Positions 44,793 through 57,025 of a DNA stretch of 64,000 bases are shown in pieces (within the stretch, counting starts at the first letter, position 1; each line of letters opens with the position of its first letter). Location of the stretch: contig MNCI01000273.1 of the NCBI GenBank assembly GCA_015680685.1, positions 137,373 through 201,372 of the forward strand, in the 5' to 3' direction. The translations under genes were made by a program, and so were the position numbers. The notes below the pieces were generated by a model. It worked only from the letters and a program-made list of their open reading frames with translations. It was not told the origin of the DNA and ran no database searches. Origin of the DNA: Gnetum montanum (taxonomy: Eukaryota; Streptophyta; Gnetopsida; Gnetales; Gnetaceae).

Positions 44793-47700
44793 CTATTTTA
44801 GTGCTTGGGTAACTTGTGTCAGGGCCGTTGCAAAATCTCTATTGTCAGGGACGTTTTTATCAGCACTGACTGGGTCCATTGGACCCAACAGTTTTATTTC
44901 CCATTTTGCTGGTTTGTCATTCTTGTTGAGAATTGTCATTTTATGCGGTTCTTGTGTTTTAGATGATTCACCTTTGCTGTCCATGTTACATCGATCGTTG
45001 GATGATGACATGGGCATGGAGTTAAGGGGAGTGGGCTTGGGTGGCCCCACAGCTAGCCGTTGGCGTTCCTTCTCCACACGCTCATATGTAAGCCTGTCTA
45101 CCAGGCATTCTCGCGTGTTGCATGGGGGTGGAGTTGGCCTTAGAGCCTCGGGTTGCCCTGGGACCCTAACCACATATGGGGCTAGGCGGGGTTGTAGGTG
45201 GACGATCAGATATGATGGGGCAGGAGGCTGACCAGGTATCCTGATGACGTACGGGGTTGGTTTTGGTGGAGGTTGGACCTCCATTGTTGCAATGGCGGGT
45301 GGTACTCAGATTACGAAAGGGGTAGGCCGAGCATGAGGGGTTGGTGCATCTGTGGAATTGACTAGAGGGATGCGCACCACATATGGTTTTTGGCACTTCA
45401 TGACGTTGGATGTGGGTAGGGTCAAGGGCACCCGGACGACGTATGGTTGCTGCAAGACGTGTGGTGGTTGAGGTGCGGGTGTGGACACAGCAGGAGGAAT
45501 TCGAACTACGAATGGCCTACTAGGTGTTTCCTGTTCATATTCGTGGTAGACGGTGTTAATGCGGGGTGTCTTGGAATCATCATTAAAATAGATTGTATTA
45601 ATTATGTATGGTGCCTCTTTAGTGTTCAGGGGGTCTTTATACACCCCCATAGTTTGATTCTGTGGTTGGACGGGGTTAGCCCCGTCAAAAGTTATTTGGC
45701 TGTCATCGATCATCCGCTGAATGTCCTACTTCAAGGTGAAACACTAATCCGTACTATGCCTGTTGTGTTGATGGTAGTCCTAGAAGCGATCCATTCTGAA
45801 TCCTTTGGGCATGGGAGGCTCATCCGGCGTTGCTAAGCTTGGGTTCTGTACAAGTTGACAAAACTGGTCGTGTCTTTGGATGGCCGCAGGAGATAATAGT
45901 TTATGCTTCATTAGCCCAGCCTTCAAGAGTTGATCAAAGAGTTGGGATGGCTTCATTGGAAAAGGTGTGTATTGAGAGGGTTCTTTCCTCTCGAAGTTTC
46001 GCATACGGTTCATTGGGTTCTGTTGTGATGATGATTCTTGTGCAGTTGTGGGAGTTGGTTTGTTGTAGTTAGTAGGAGTTACTGGCGGTTGGTTTTGTTG
46101 TTGCATCCCTGCTATTGCCGCTATGGTTTCCTTAGCCTTTTCTTTATCTTTTTTAGTATGTTGATTTTTAAAGGCTAGGTATGCAGGGTCGTGGCTGTTT
46201 TGGGTTGCCTCTTCTATGTTTTTAATTTGTATAAATGGTTGATTAAGGTCACACGCGTTAAGGTAATACAAATTAGATTTAAAGAAATCGTTGAAGGCCC
46301 CTTTTAGAATAGTGAGTAGGTAAGTCTAGGAGATTGGCTCATGCAGCTCATTGAGAGCGGCGCTCCACCTCTGGATAAATTTCTACATAGGTTCAAGCGG
46401 TGCTTGCTTGACCTGTATGAGGCTGTCCAGTGTGGCCTCAGGTTTCAAGTTGTACTTGAACCTGGTCACAAACTGGTGTAATAAGTCTTCCAAGGAGAAG
46501 ATGGTGTTCCTTGGTAGAGCCTGGTACCAGTCAAGTGCCCTCCCCATGAGGGACATGGGGAACACTCGGAGAATGGAATGGGGCCATGCCTGGAGGAGCA
46601 CGCATTCTAGCCTAAATGTTATCAAGTGTGCATTGGGATCTGTCTCCCCGTTGTATTTGGTTAGTGTTGGTAAGGGAACACCTTTGGGCAAGGTTAAGGG
46701 TGGGACAGATGTGCTGATGAGGTTATCTTGGTAGAAATCTACTACCTTTAGCTCCCCATCAGCGGCTGTTTTGAGGTGTTTTACCTCGTTAGCTAATTCT
46801 TGCATTAGTTTCTTGGTATCCGCCCAATCTTGAGCACTCAGTAACATGGCAACTTGAGGTTGTACTATATTATACGGGTTAGACTATTGGACAGTGGGTT
46901 GAAATGCCAAAAGTTGTGCAACCAGGGGTCACACTTGTGGCACGTGATAGGGGAAAGGCTGTGTTTGCTGTGGCAGCGGCTGTATTGGTGGAACGTTGGC
47001 TAGTTGCACCATATGGGGTGGGATATTGTAGTGAGGAGGTTGATGTTGCTATGGTTGAGCGCCCATCGTTACTCGTTGTGCAGATACGTTTTGTGGAGGG
47101 ACCCCCTGTTGGGTTATGGCGGTAAAAGGGGTTCTATGCATTTGAATGTGCAGGATGTAGTGAGCGGATGTGGATGCCGGTATCACGTGTGGCATCCCTA
47201 TCACTCGGGGTGGAAGTGTCACTCCAACGCTATCGCGAGGGGGCAATGCTTGTACAGATGGACCAGCTTCTGTGTCAGGGACGATGGCAAGGGGAAGCGT
47301 GCTGAATTGTGGATCAGTTGGAGGTGGAACATGAGCAAATGAGGATGTGTGTGATGGAGGCATTTGTGTGTGAGTTAATATGAGGGGTTGGATGGGCAGG
47401 ATCTCTCCTATACCGAGATGAAAAATGGGGTTGACCTGTGCTTGCGGGCTCAGAGTGTGGTAAGAATCCTCTTGTTCAGATTGATCGGCAAAGTCGTCCT
47501 CTTCCTCTAGTTGGGACTCTAGTGCAGGCTGATCTAAGGAATGTCTCCTTTGTAGGAGGAGCCATGTGATGAGCTCCGAATACTGCTTCGGAACTGGGAT
47601 GACATCATATGGAGAGGGGATAAACTCATGTCCCCCTCTGTAAAAGAGTTCGAACTGCCTCTTTACCTCCAATTTGGCTCGGTCTACAGCCAGGCTAGCT

Positions 47701-47822
47701 TGTATCTTGATGCATATAAAGTTATACTGATCCTGAGTTATGATGTCTGAGGCCGGGTCTCTCCCTTGCAACCTTAGGGACCGACGGGGCCCTGTGGTGG
47801 GTTGTACTCCTGGATGTTGCAT
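44793..47822 (-). pseudogene. Element C: gag polyprotein
   Basis: Starts at the ATG at 47822, 690 bases inside the 5' LTR. The N-terminal 257 codons (RRSLRLQGRD, LFYRGGHEFIPSP) are open to 47049. The gag core is at 46383-46847 (LPTLTKYNGETDPNAHL; MSLMGRALDWYQALP; LHQFVTRFKYNL), and the C-terminal half at 45780-46271. Pro-rich repeats with PYVVRIP/RPFVVRIP units lie at 44793-45713. Several stops (between 46848 and 47048, and near 45720) break it. No zinc knuckle was seen. It forms the particle shell and packages RNA. Confidence 0.8.
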
Positions 47823-48508
47823 GGGGGCCTATTGGGTAGCCATGGCGTCCACGACGTCGGTTGCTTGAGTTGTTGCAGCGGTGGTGTTCATGGGGTTCAT
47901 GATGAATCATTAAGGGTATGACACGAGGTAGAGGAGAGAAATTGGTATACTTGGTACAGCATAAACTAAGGGACAAAGTGCAGCATATACGCTTCAACAT
48001 TTAGCGTAAAGCATCAGCGTAGTTAGCGTATACAGCTTCGGCGTAAGATGAAGTACAATGTAAACTAAGTACAGTGTCAACAGGATAGAGCGTAAAACAG
48101 AGTAGGGCGTAAACAAAGTACGGCGTAAAACAGAACACAGCGTAAAAAAGGCTTAGCGTAAGACTAGGCAAAGCATAAACAGAATACAGCGTAAATAATG
48201 CTCAACGTACGACAAGGGACAGCGTAAATACTGAACAACGTAGATGCTGGATAGTTCGCAGGATGCATTCAAGCAAGGTTGCATAGATGCTGGGGTTTTT
48301 GTGGATAGTCCACGTGAAGTTGGGAGCGTATACGTTGAAGGACTTGCAGAGCTTGATGAGCGTAGACACTGGTAAGCGTGCAGGCAAGGTTTTTAGACGA
48401 GGCTGACATTTCAGTAGAAAAGAGCGTGGTGGGCAGCGTATACGCTCAACAGCGTAGACATTGATAAGTTTGCGAGTGAATGTTTTAGGAGGCCCTCCTT
48501 CTAGTGCC
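47823..48508 (-). other. Element C: gag leader with GCGTAAAC motifs
   Basis: Untranslated leader between primer-binding site and gag. 47960-48460 holds many GCGTAAA(C/A), GCGTATAC and AGCGTAGAC copies spaced about 15-30 bases, the same vocabulary as the LTR and the antisense promoter. Confidence 0.65.
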
Positions 48509-48514
48509 AATTTC
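48490..48514 (-). other. Element C: primer-binding site
   Basis: The minus strand reads GAAAT then TGGCACTAGAAGGAGGGCC directly after the LTR end TACA. The same site occurs in D and F. Confidence 0.7.
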
Positions 48515-49714
48515 TGTACCACCTGAAATCGTCGGTCTCCGGCTGGAAGGAAACAGAGACCGTGGGATGGCAGGACGAGAACAGAAGACCCTGCCTTCAC
48601 CTAAGGGTGAGCTAGAATGCACGAAGGCAGAGTACCTTGGGTGGTCCGCACGAGGATCAGACAAGGATTTCCCCGAATGTACACCGAAGTGTTATACGTC
48701 GGGTTATGTGTAAACGGCGTAACGGGTGTACACGAAGCGTAAACAGCATAAAAAAGATGCAAACGGAGCGTAAGCGTAAATGGGCAGAAACAGAATGCGT
48801 GGACCAAATTGACGTAAAAATGTAAACAATCTTATGTAGAAAATGTAATAATGATATTACAGAATGAGAATACAGTGCATCGATCTAATGTAGTTGTGGC
48901 AAAGCACAAGGCAGACGAAAAGCCCCAGTGGATGGGAGGGTGGCTGGGCTGGATTACGCTGTGGACGTGGCATAGAGACTATGCACGGCGTACAGGTTTT
49001 CCAGCGTAAGAGGGTTTTGAGCTCTAGTGCGCAGCGTAGATGTATTTGGTGCACTCTGGGATTTTTTTTGCCAATCGTCTAGGTGAAGTGGAAAAGTGGG
49101 GTTTTTATACCGGTTGTTACGCTAGACTCAGGTTAGGAGACACGTGGCGCATGGACCGGGTGCATACAATTTACAAATATACAACATATTACATCTACCG
49201 GGCATATATGCTACATCAGGCCAGCGTACGTGCTAGGAGTATACGCTGCACATGCTGAGCATATGAACTTTGGTGGAGATGTCATGGGCGCTGGGCGTAC
49301 ATGCCGACACTAGCTAGACGTATACACCGGGCGTATACGCTGATGGCTGCCGACTTAGTTCAATTCTTGCTCTTCGGTGTTGTACCCATTCTGTCATTGA
49401 GACTTCATCGTCGGGCGTGTGCATCTGTGGTGCTGGGCATACAAGTGGGGCATGTACATTGGGCGTATGGGCCGGTTGTGCACACTGGGCATATACGCTG
49501 GGGCGTATACGCTGGGGGTGTCAAGCATATACGCTGTTGATGCTAGGCGTATACGCTGGGCATATACGTTGGTACTGCACACTTAGTGAAAATTACGCCT
49601 CTTGATTCCCAAAGTTACAATGTGTGACACCGAATGTAGCCATGGCTATTTGTGGGTCCCAGGGACCTGCTTCTTGTTGGGGAAGTATCAAGCTCGATAT
49701 TTTGTGGTGTTTCA
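48515..49714 (-). repeat. Element C: 5' LTR
   Basis: 1200 bases; partner of 32051-33236. Includes GCGTATACGC copies at 49318-49575, a TATA box at about 49099-49112, and the GTTTCA edge at 49714 followed by the target duplication CCTAT. Confidence 0.9.
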
Positions 49715-51875
49715 CCTATAAGAACTCAAAGTGAAACATGAATATGAGTTCATCTACTATAATGGAAAGGAATTTGTGCCTTCGCCTGATGCTTTCATGC
49801 CCCTGATGGACCAGCAATAATGGATGCTGGATCAATTGTTGATGGCTAAAGCATCAACGGAACAACAAGATGAGGTTTTTCATGAGGAAGCATCCCATGA
49901 TGGGCAGGAAGACCTAGATGCCCACTCTGAGGGAGGCAGTCAGGCTAACTTTGTCATGGCTCCTCCCTCCACAGTGTCCCATGCAAATCCACTGTTTATG
50001 GTCACTACACCATTATCATTGTCTACCACCAACCGTGTTGCACATGTGGTCCATCAGCATTTCTTCTCTTGAGTTACCTTCCCAGGTGTTATTCCTTCAT
50101 AGACTATTCCTTCGCAATCTTAGTCAGCCAACCCATCTCATTGTATACCTATGCCTACATCACCGCATGTGCATGTAGTACCTACTTTGTAGTTATATAC
50201 CGCTTCTACCATCCTAGTTGTTACTCCCACATCATCATTTATGGTGGGACCCGCCACTATCATGTGGTGGGATCTGAATACATCACCTCCTATTACACTA
50301 CCTACACAAATGTCTTATCTCACACATAATCAAAGCTAGGTCCCACAAGTAGTAAATCTGACTATAGGATCATTGTCTATGCCCCCGAGTATGTAAACAA
50401 CATACCCTGTGGCACAATCAACCATAGTAGCCCTACCTATACCACCTACTAGATGGTGGATGACACAGGTGGTACCACTTGTAGGGATGGTTCCAACTAC
50501 ATCGCTCACAGGCCATGCTGCTACCCCTATCCTGCCACCCAATGTGGTTGCCCCTACTATCCCACAACCAACCTCTTCATCCACAGGTCTGGATCAAGCC
50601 TTCTAGCTTATCCAAACCCTTACTAAGGAGGTTAAACACCTCAAGGCTGTCGATTTTGACACAATACAAGTCATGGATTTTTACCATGATGATCGTATCA
50701 GTCTAGAAGTACCTATTTTGTCATTACCTCTTGGGATGCCACTCCTACATTTTACAAAATACAATGGGGAAGGCAATCCCAATGCCCATTTAGTTACCTT
50801 CAGGTTAGAGTCATTGTTACTATAGCAATGACCACATACTATCATCCATGTCTTTGTTATGTCCCTAATGGGTAAAGCTTTAGATTGGTATCATGCACTT
50901 CCATGCTCTTCCATCTCAACCTTGGAAGAGTAGCTAACTCAATTCGTGAGTCATTTAAAATAAAACCTAAGACCAGAAGTCACGTTGGGCTAGTTAATGG
51001 GAGTTAAGCAAGATCCACTTGAGCCAGTCCAAAAGTTCATTCAGTGGTGGAGCATCACCTTGAATGAAATCCATGAACCCATCGTAGAGGCCCATCTGTT
51101 AACAATCTTCAAGGGGGCAGTCAAAGACTTCATCAAGTCTAAACTGTATTACATCACTCCCCACTCCCTCAGCTAAGCCTTCGCTTAGACTAAGAGCATT
51201 CAAGACACAGCCAAGGCTAGCAAAGACCCAGTGTATGTGGTCTATAAAAATGCCCACAACAAGAGTAAAGACAAGGGCAAATCTATAACAACGATAGTAG
51301 CAACTATAGCCAAAGGGGCCAAGAAGAAAAATAGTAAAAAGAAAGTATCTATGATGCCTGTTGAGCCAACAACTAGCTCAAATAGCACCAATCAAGAAAA
51401 ATCACCCACCCCTTAGGCATCCCCATAGTCGAAGCCTAATTTTGAGCGTAAAGATCATTGAAAATATATGGCTCTACCTGTAAAGCCTTTAGAACTTTTG
51501 AAGCTATTAGTTGGAATTGGCCACATTCAACATAAGAAGGTATCTGAGGAGGGTTTGAAATTCCATAGACAACATTGTGAGCTACTCAAGAACCCCTACT
51601 TCACCCTACCTAAGGAACTGCTAGTACCCAAGAACTTCAGGCTAGATCATTTTTGTGACTACCACCAACTATGTGGTCATGAAACGAATTACTGTTGGGC
51701 TTTGAAAGATGACATTCAATGCATGATCAATCAAGGTAAATTGATCCTAGATAATAGTAGTTCGGTTCATCTGAAAAATTGATCCATGCATGTGTACCAA
51801 GACCCGTTAAATGAAAATAACGTAGGGTACACTATCAATGTACTGGGTACAGAGGACGATGGCTAGCCATAGCCA
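49715..51875 (+). pseudogene. Element D: gag, continued after element C
   Basis: Continues the gag begun at 31828. LKVKHEYEFIYYNGKEFVPSP follows the junction, then the gag core (KYNGEGNPNAHLVTFRLES near 50760-50820; MSLMGKALDWYHALPCSSI near 50860) and a C-terminal part at 51231-51782 (KYMALPVKPLELLKLLV; FRLDHFCDYHQLCGHETNYCW). The DYHQLCGHETNYC has a knuckle-like C/H pattern. It ends with VYQDPLNENNVGYTINVL near 51790-51840, after which protease is missing. Many stops. Confidence 0.8.
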
Positions 51876-51949
51876 AACCAACTCTTTGTGCTACATGTAT
51901 CTCCTCGCCCGTCTTAGATGAAAAACCTATCAACATCGATGGGTGCAGC

Positions 51950-53431
51950 TCAATGACAACCTTTCAACCTTCGAGTTCCATCTTTCCTTTGGGCACAGGA
52001 ACCTGTGTGTTGCCTACTTTGTTAATAGGAGCCTCGTCTTCCAAAACTAGGGCCCCTTCTCCATGCCGCAAAACTATGGCCCCTATTTCAGGGGTCAATT
52101 CCTCTATATCTTTATCTTTTTCTATCAAACACATCACAGTTAAGAAAATAGCAAACAACAAAAAAAAGAAAACTTTACCTACTTCTTACAAGTGCTACGC
52201 GATGCAACGATGTCTATATGTAGCATAATATGCATAAACCAATCACGAATTCTTCTACTTACTAGCCAGAGGATCGTTCCTGCGAAACATAATTCATGAT
52301 TCCCTTTCCTCTTCACCAGTCGGGCCAGAATACTCCACAACTGGACAATGCTTTTTCCACTGAACTAATGAAGTTACTATTTCCACTGCCAGGTGTTTCC
52401 CCCTCGATGCACTGCCAATGTAAGTAGGAGGCATCCCACCCACGCTGTCTTGGCCTCACACGGGAGGCGCCACCCTATCCTTAGTCATTAGTGAAAATGA
52501 CTTCTTGATACCTTCATGGGGATCTTGGGATCAGATGGTGCAGACGACCTAGGAAATCCACAGTTTGGAAATTTGGTTATGATCTTGCTGCACCCAGACT
52601 CCATCCCTGTGAACCACTAGGAATTTGACAAAATGCCTACAGAAAGCTATAAAAAACGCAAAATTCATGTTGCAAAGAGACTCAAGCTTCTTGTGAAGAT
52701 TAACCATTTCAGCCTATAGGCCTTTAGTAAGGTAATGGCCCAATTATACCATGTTTCCTCCTCCATAACCTCTCACATGATCCTTGCCTACTCTATGCCA
52801 AGGATTCTTCCCTGGGAGAGTAGCTTGGGTAAAGCATGAGCTCAGAAGAGGATAAATGGTATTAGCCTCCTCTAGTTTGATTTTATTGGTGAGGATGCCT
52901 TTTGGTTCTTTTTTAACCCCTAGCCACTCCTCTATGTCCTTCTGATGCTTAGAACCTCTCTTTGACCTTTCTTCCACTGGAAGACCATTAGAAGGAATGC
53001 CAAAAAATTTAACAAATAGTTGAGCATTAATATCAAAACTCACACGCATGTTATGCACATGCATGTGAAGACACTTAGCTTCTTTGCTGAAGGAGTCAAC
53101 TAGGATTAACATTTTGGCTGCTGTGACATCAAGGGTTATAGCTAGAAATAGCTCCATCAGTCCAGCTTCCTGGAGGTTATTGGTTATGGCAACTAGAGTT
53201 GTTCTGTGGCAAAGCCAATGTTGCACTTCTTTTATGTCACCATAATGGAAAAAGACACTACTTGCCTCATGCCTAGAAGCCATCACCGTGAACTCCCATG
53301 ATTCCCTAACTATGAACATAAAATAACAGATTAGACAAAACAAAAAAATAATAAAATCTTATACACTGTTCTCAAAGCATAAAATAATAAAATCTTGGCA
53401 TGTTTTCCTTGAGTCTTCGGTGCCATGGTTA
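51950..53431 (-). pseudogene. Element D: relic of the antisense gene
   Basis: Homologous to exons 4-5 of the antisense gene in C. The shared series is LMELFLAITLDV, VSFDINAQLFVKFFGIPSNG, DIEEWLGVKKEPKG, NTIYPL, then FAFFIAFCRHFVKFLVV after frame breaks. The exon starts at 53309 behind a TTTTATGTTCATAG acceptor, the same intron place and phase as in C (40557). A likely first exon (MAPKTQGKHAK) starts at 53426. The phosphatase-like domain is absent: the first exon lies about 120 bases from exon 4. The 3' exons and D's protease are deleted. Stops are present. Confidence 0.65.
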
Positions 53432-53976
53432 TGCCTGAACAACCTCGTCGCAATCGTTTACTTATTCTTTCCTTCTGCTTTAGCCTAGCTCAGCCTCACA
53501 ACATTTATAGTTTACTTTGAGGACAAACCATCTACTTATAAATGTAATGGTAAAAAATTGTTGTTTTCATGTTTGATCAATGCAGAACTTTCCCAAAATG
53601 TAGACATGTCAGTTCAACATGAAGTGTGAAAATTGCATCATTAATCTCATAGATATCGCATTGATGATGGTTCGAAAAGACCCTAAACTAACGCATAGCT
53701 TATCATCTCGTAATTTGGTCACATTAACTATGGTCTAGAAAAAATTCTAAATTAGTTGTTTTTCCATTCTACATACTCCAAGTTATACCTTTCATCGTAC
53801 TTCACAAAAACCTTATGCTAATACCTAGGAAACCTGGCCCGCTATTTTCTTACAAACTATGTATATGGTAACGGTCTGCTAAGACCTTAAACTGGCAAGA
53901 TTTTTTTAACATGTGCCTCTAAAAACCTTTTATCATTTTACCAGGTTGACAAGAAACAATGTAACAACTTCCATTC
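53432..53976 (+). repeat. Element D: eroded minisatellite and intron end before pol
   Basis: Scattered AGACC(C/T)TAAACT-type phrases (53678-53690, 53883-53895), the complement of the AGTTTANNGTC core of C and E, as expected for D's opposite orientation. No gene. Confidence 0.4.
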
Positions 53977-53991
53977 TTGGTAGTTTTGCAG
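53977..53991 (+). promoter_or_regulatory. Element D: sense-strand 3' splice acceptor before pol
   Basis: TTGGTAGTTTTGCAG, 12 bases before the ATGGACGAAGC that opens D pol, equivalent in position to the sites in C and E. Confidence 0.5.
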
Positions 53992-56900
53992 GTCAGTTCA
54001 TAAATGGACGAAGCTTTACTTGCACCCCTAGCCATAGCAGGCCCATACGGGGAAACTTTTAGACATACTAATCTTGCAATGATAGGAACCGATGTCCTCT
54101 CTTGTGACATAACCATACTAGCCTCATAAGTATCCCCAGACTGACCAAAACAATTGGCCCAAATGCTAGACCTAGAGGTTGGTGATGTGACCGAGGATTC
54201 CCTCATTGAGGCCTTTGTGGTTATGCACAAAGGAGAAAGCAAAACTCTAAAGGTTAGTTTTGTCCTTCACCAACAAACGTAGAGAAACATATCTCGAGTG
54301 CTCCAAGATAACATTGCGGTGTTTGTATGGTCGTATGAGGACATGTCGGGTTTAGACCCATGACTAATACAACACAACATCATGTTAGACTCAAATATCA
54401 AAGCGGTTAGACAGAAGGCATGAAACATTAAGCCTAAAATCGCATTAGCAGTGTGTGAGGAAATCACTAAGCTATATCAAGCTATTTTCTTTTGCACAGT
54501 TGATTATTCGGATTGGGTATTGAACAATGTCATTGTCTCTAAGAAAATGGGAGGAATACGCATCTGTATAGACTTCTGGGCTCTGAACAAGGCAACGATT
54601 AAAGACAATTTCCCATTACCAAGTATTGACCAACTTATCGATACAACAGCCGGCCACACATTACTATCCTTCATGGATGGTTTTTCGAGGTATAATCAAA
54701 TCCATATCAACCCAGAACATCAATTAAATATGAATTTCATGATCCCTTGGGGAACTTCCTATTATACCATGATGCCCTTTGGGCTAAAAAATGCTGGAGC
54801 AACTTATCAATGTGCAATGATGTATATCTTTAGTGATTACCTCTTAGAGAGATTGAACGACTACGTAGATGACATAGCTATTAAATCTAAGAAGTCAAAA
54901 GACCACCCAGAAGAACTAGAGTCGATCCTTAAACGATGTGTTAGGCATGACCTACATTTCAACCCAAAAAGATGTGTATTCGGAGTGAAAACCAGATGCA
55001 TTTTGGGGTTTGTGGTATGAGAGGCTAGCATATGAGTTAACCCCGACAAGGTTAAGATCATCATTAACCTAGCACCACCTACGAACCTCAAAGAATTGCA
55101 AGGGTTGTAGGGTAGGTTACAGTTTATCAGGAGGTTCATCTTGAAGTTAATGGATAAATTACATCCTATGCAACATTTTCTTAAGAAGGGAGTTAACTTT
55201 GAATGGACCAAGGATTGGCAACGTGCATTTGACAACTTGAAGAAAGAGCTACTACATTTGCTAATGGTTTTCCCACCACAAAGGGATCAACATTTCTACA
55301 TCTACCTGGCAAGTTTAGATGTGTCCATAGATGTGTTCTTATGTCAAAAGAGAGACAACAGGTTGGAAATCCCTATCTATTACCTAAGTCATGCTCTATT
55401 TGCATACGAAATGAGGTACAATGAACTAGAGCATAACTGTTTGGCATTAGTGTTTGCACTAAAAAATGTAGACACTATCTTTTCTGCAGCTAAGTTAACA
55501 TGATTTGCAAGAACAACATCCTGTGAGCCATTACAAACAATTTATATGAGAGCAGTAGGATAGCCTACTAGAAAGCCATCACAGTAGAATTTGACTTGCA
55601 CTACATTGGCTAATCTTCAACAAAACACCAAGCGATAGCCGACCAGCTTGTAACATCACCTATTAACGATCAAGCCACAATAGAGCCTAAGTTTCCTGAT
55701 GAACATGTACATAGTTTAAGCCCTGTATCAATAGGCCTTGAAGCGATGTTATACTTTGATGGAGCCTCAACTGCCAGAGGCAGTAGTGCCACTGTCGTCA
55801 TTACACTTTCTCCTTAGGATGTTCACCCATTGGCTTACTACCTAGCATTTTCTTGTATGAACAATATGGAAGAATACGAACGGCTCCTTAGGGGATTATT
55901 AGCAGCCAGAGAACTAAACTTCCAACACCTAGAAATCCAAGGAGATTTTATGCTTATTGTCAATAAAATCACAGGGGTCTACACCTGCAAAGCTGTACAT
56001 CTGCAGCCCTACTGCGATATGGCTAAAGATCTTCTGAAACAATTCACAATGACTAACATCTAACACATGCCGTGTAATGAGAACACCATAGCTGATGCAC
56101 TAGCTATGCTAGATTTAAACATGCCACCACATTGTTTGCCACATTGCCGACTTTAATGATGAAATGTACAGACCCTATCATTCAAGCGGTGTAAATCTCT
56201 TCTCTAAGTATGGGAGGAACACCAGAATGGTACGACCACATTAAAACCTACCTTCTGGATGGCGAACCACCACACACGTTAACACCTACACAAAAATACG
56301 CAATCCGCAAGCATGTCAAGCAATACATCATCATCGGAGACAACACTCTATGTAGGCGGTCCTTCAATGGGGTATTGTTAACCTGTGTTAATAACGACCA
56401 AGCGCAAAGGATAGTCAGCGAAGTCCATGAGGGAATATGTGTAGGACACATAGCCCCGTGTGCCATGGCCACTAAAATCAAACACTTAGGGTATTATTGT
56501 CCATACATGGAATGAGATTGTCTTACCAAAGTTAAGACATGTGATACATGCCAACGTTATGCAAATCTAATACACGTGTCACCAACTGAGTTGCATACTA
56601 CATAGATCACTTCGCCATTTCAACAATGGGGACTAGACATCATAGGCCCCATCATGTCTATGTCTTCCATAGGACATGGCTTCATTATCACCACCACTGA
56701 GTACTTCACCAAGTGGGTCGAGGCTATTCCCCTATGAAAGATTACATCTCAATAGGTTTGTCATTTTATCTTGGACAATATAGTAACTAGGTTTGTGCTT
56801 CCCATGACTATTATGACCGACAATGGGCCATAATTTAGTAGTACCAAAACCAAATCTTTTTGCAATAACCTTGGTATGAAGCAATCTTTTTCCTCACCTT

Positions 56901-57025
56901 ATTACCCACAAGAAAATGGTCAAGCTGAAGAAACAAACAAGGTGGTTATCAATCTACTCAAAAATATGTTCAGCAGCAACAAGAAGCGATGGCATGAAAA
57001 AATCCTCTACGTGCTATGGGCCTAT
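53992..57025 (+). pseudogene. Element D: pol (RT, RNase H, archaeal-type RNase H, partial integrase)
   Basis: A 189-codon open stretch (54451-55020) holds the RT palm: ICIDFWALNKATIKDNFPLP, LLSFMDGFSRYNQIHI and NDYVDDIAIKSKKSK. RNase H is at 55141-55503 (LDVSIDVFLCQKRDN; PIYYLSHALFAYEMRYN). Archaeal-type RNase H is at 55740-56065 (YFDGAST; NNMEEYERLLRGLLAA). Integrase is at 56210-57025, with DNTLCRRSFNGVLLT, HIAPCAMATKIKHLGYYCP and SFSSPYYPQENGQAEETN. It stops at ILYVLWAY, where element E begins. Several stops; clearly inactive. Confidence 0.85.
57021..57025 (+). repeat. Element E: target-site duplication, left copy
   Basis: CCTAT within D integrase, directly before the LTR edge TGTAACG. The partner lies beyond the right edge of the window. 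Confidence 0.5.

Larger units (their letters stand above)
32051..49714 (-). mobile_element. Element C: complete Tat-lineage LTR retrotransposon, 17.7 kb
   Basis: Both LTRs, target duplication, primer-binding site, polypurine tract, gag, protease, RT, RNase H, archaeal-type RNase H and integrase are present in minus orientation. A separate multi-exon gene lies on the plus strand between protease and RT. Over 225 bases compared by eye the LTRs differ at roughly 7-8% of positions, mostly transitions, so the insertion is old. Gag, pol and the antisense gene all carry stops. It is inserted in D's gag. Confidence 0.85.

Noticed and set aside
47049-47342. Plus-strand frames opposite C gag as further antisense genes
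   Set aside because: No splice structure, no counterpart in D, and gag coding signal is on the minus strand.
53919-54242. 107-codon minus-strand frame
   Set aside because: Shadow of the start of D pol, whose plus-strand translation aligns with E pol.
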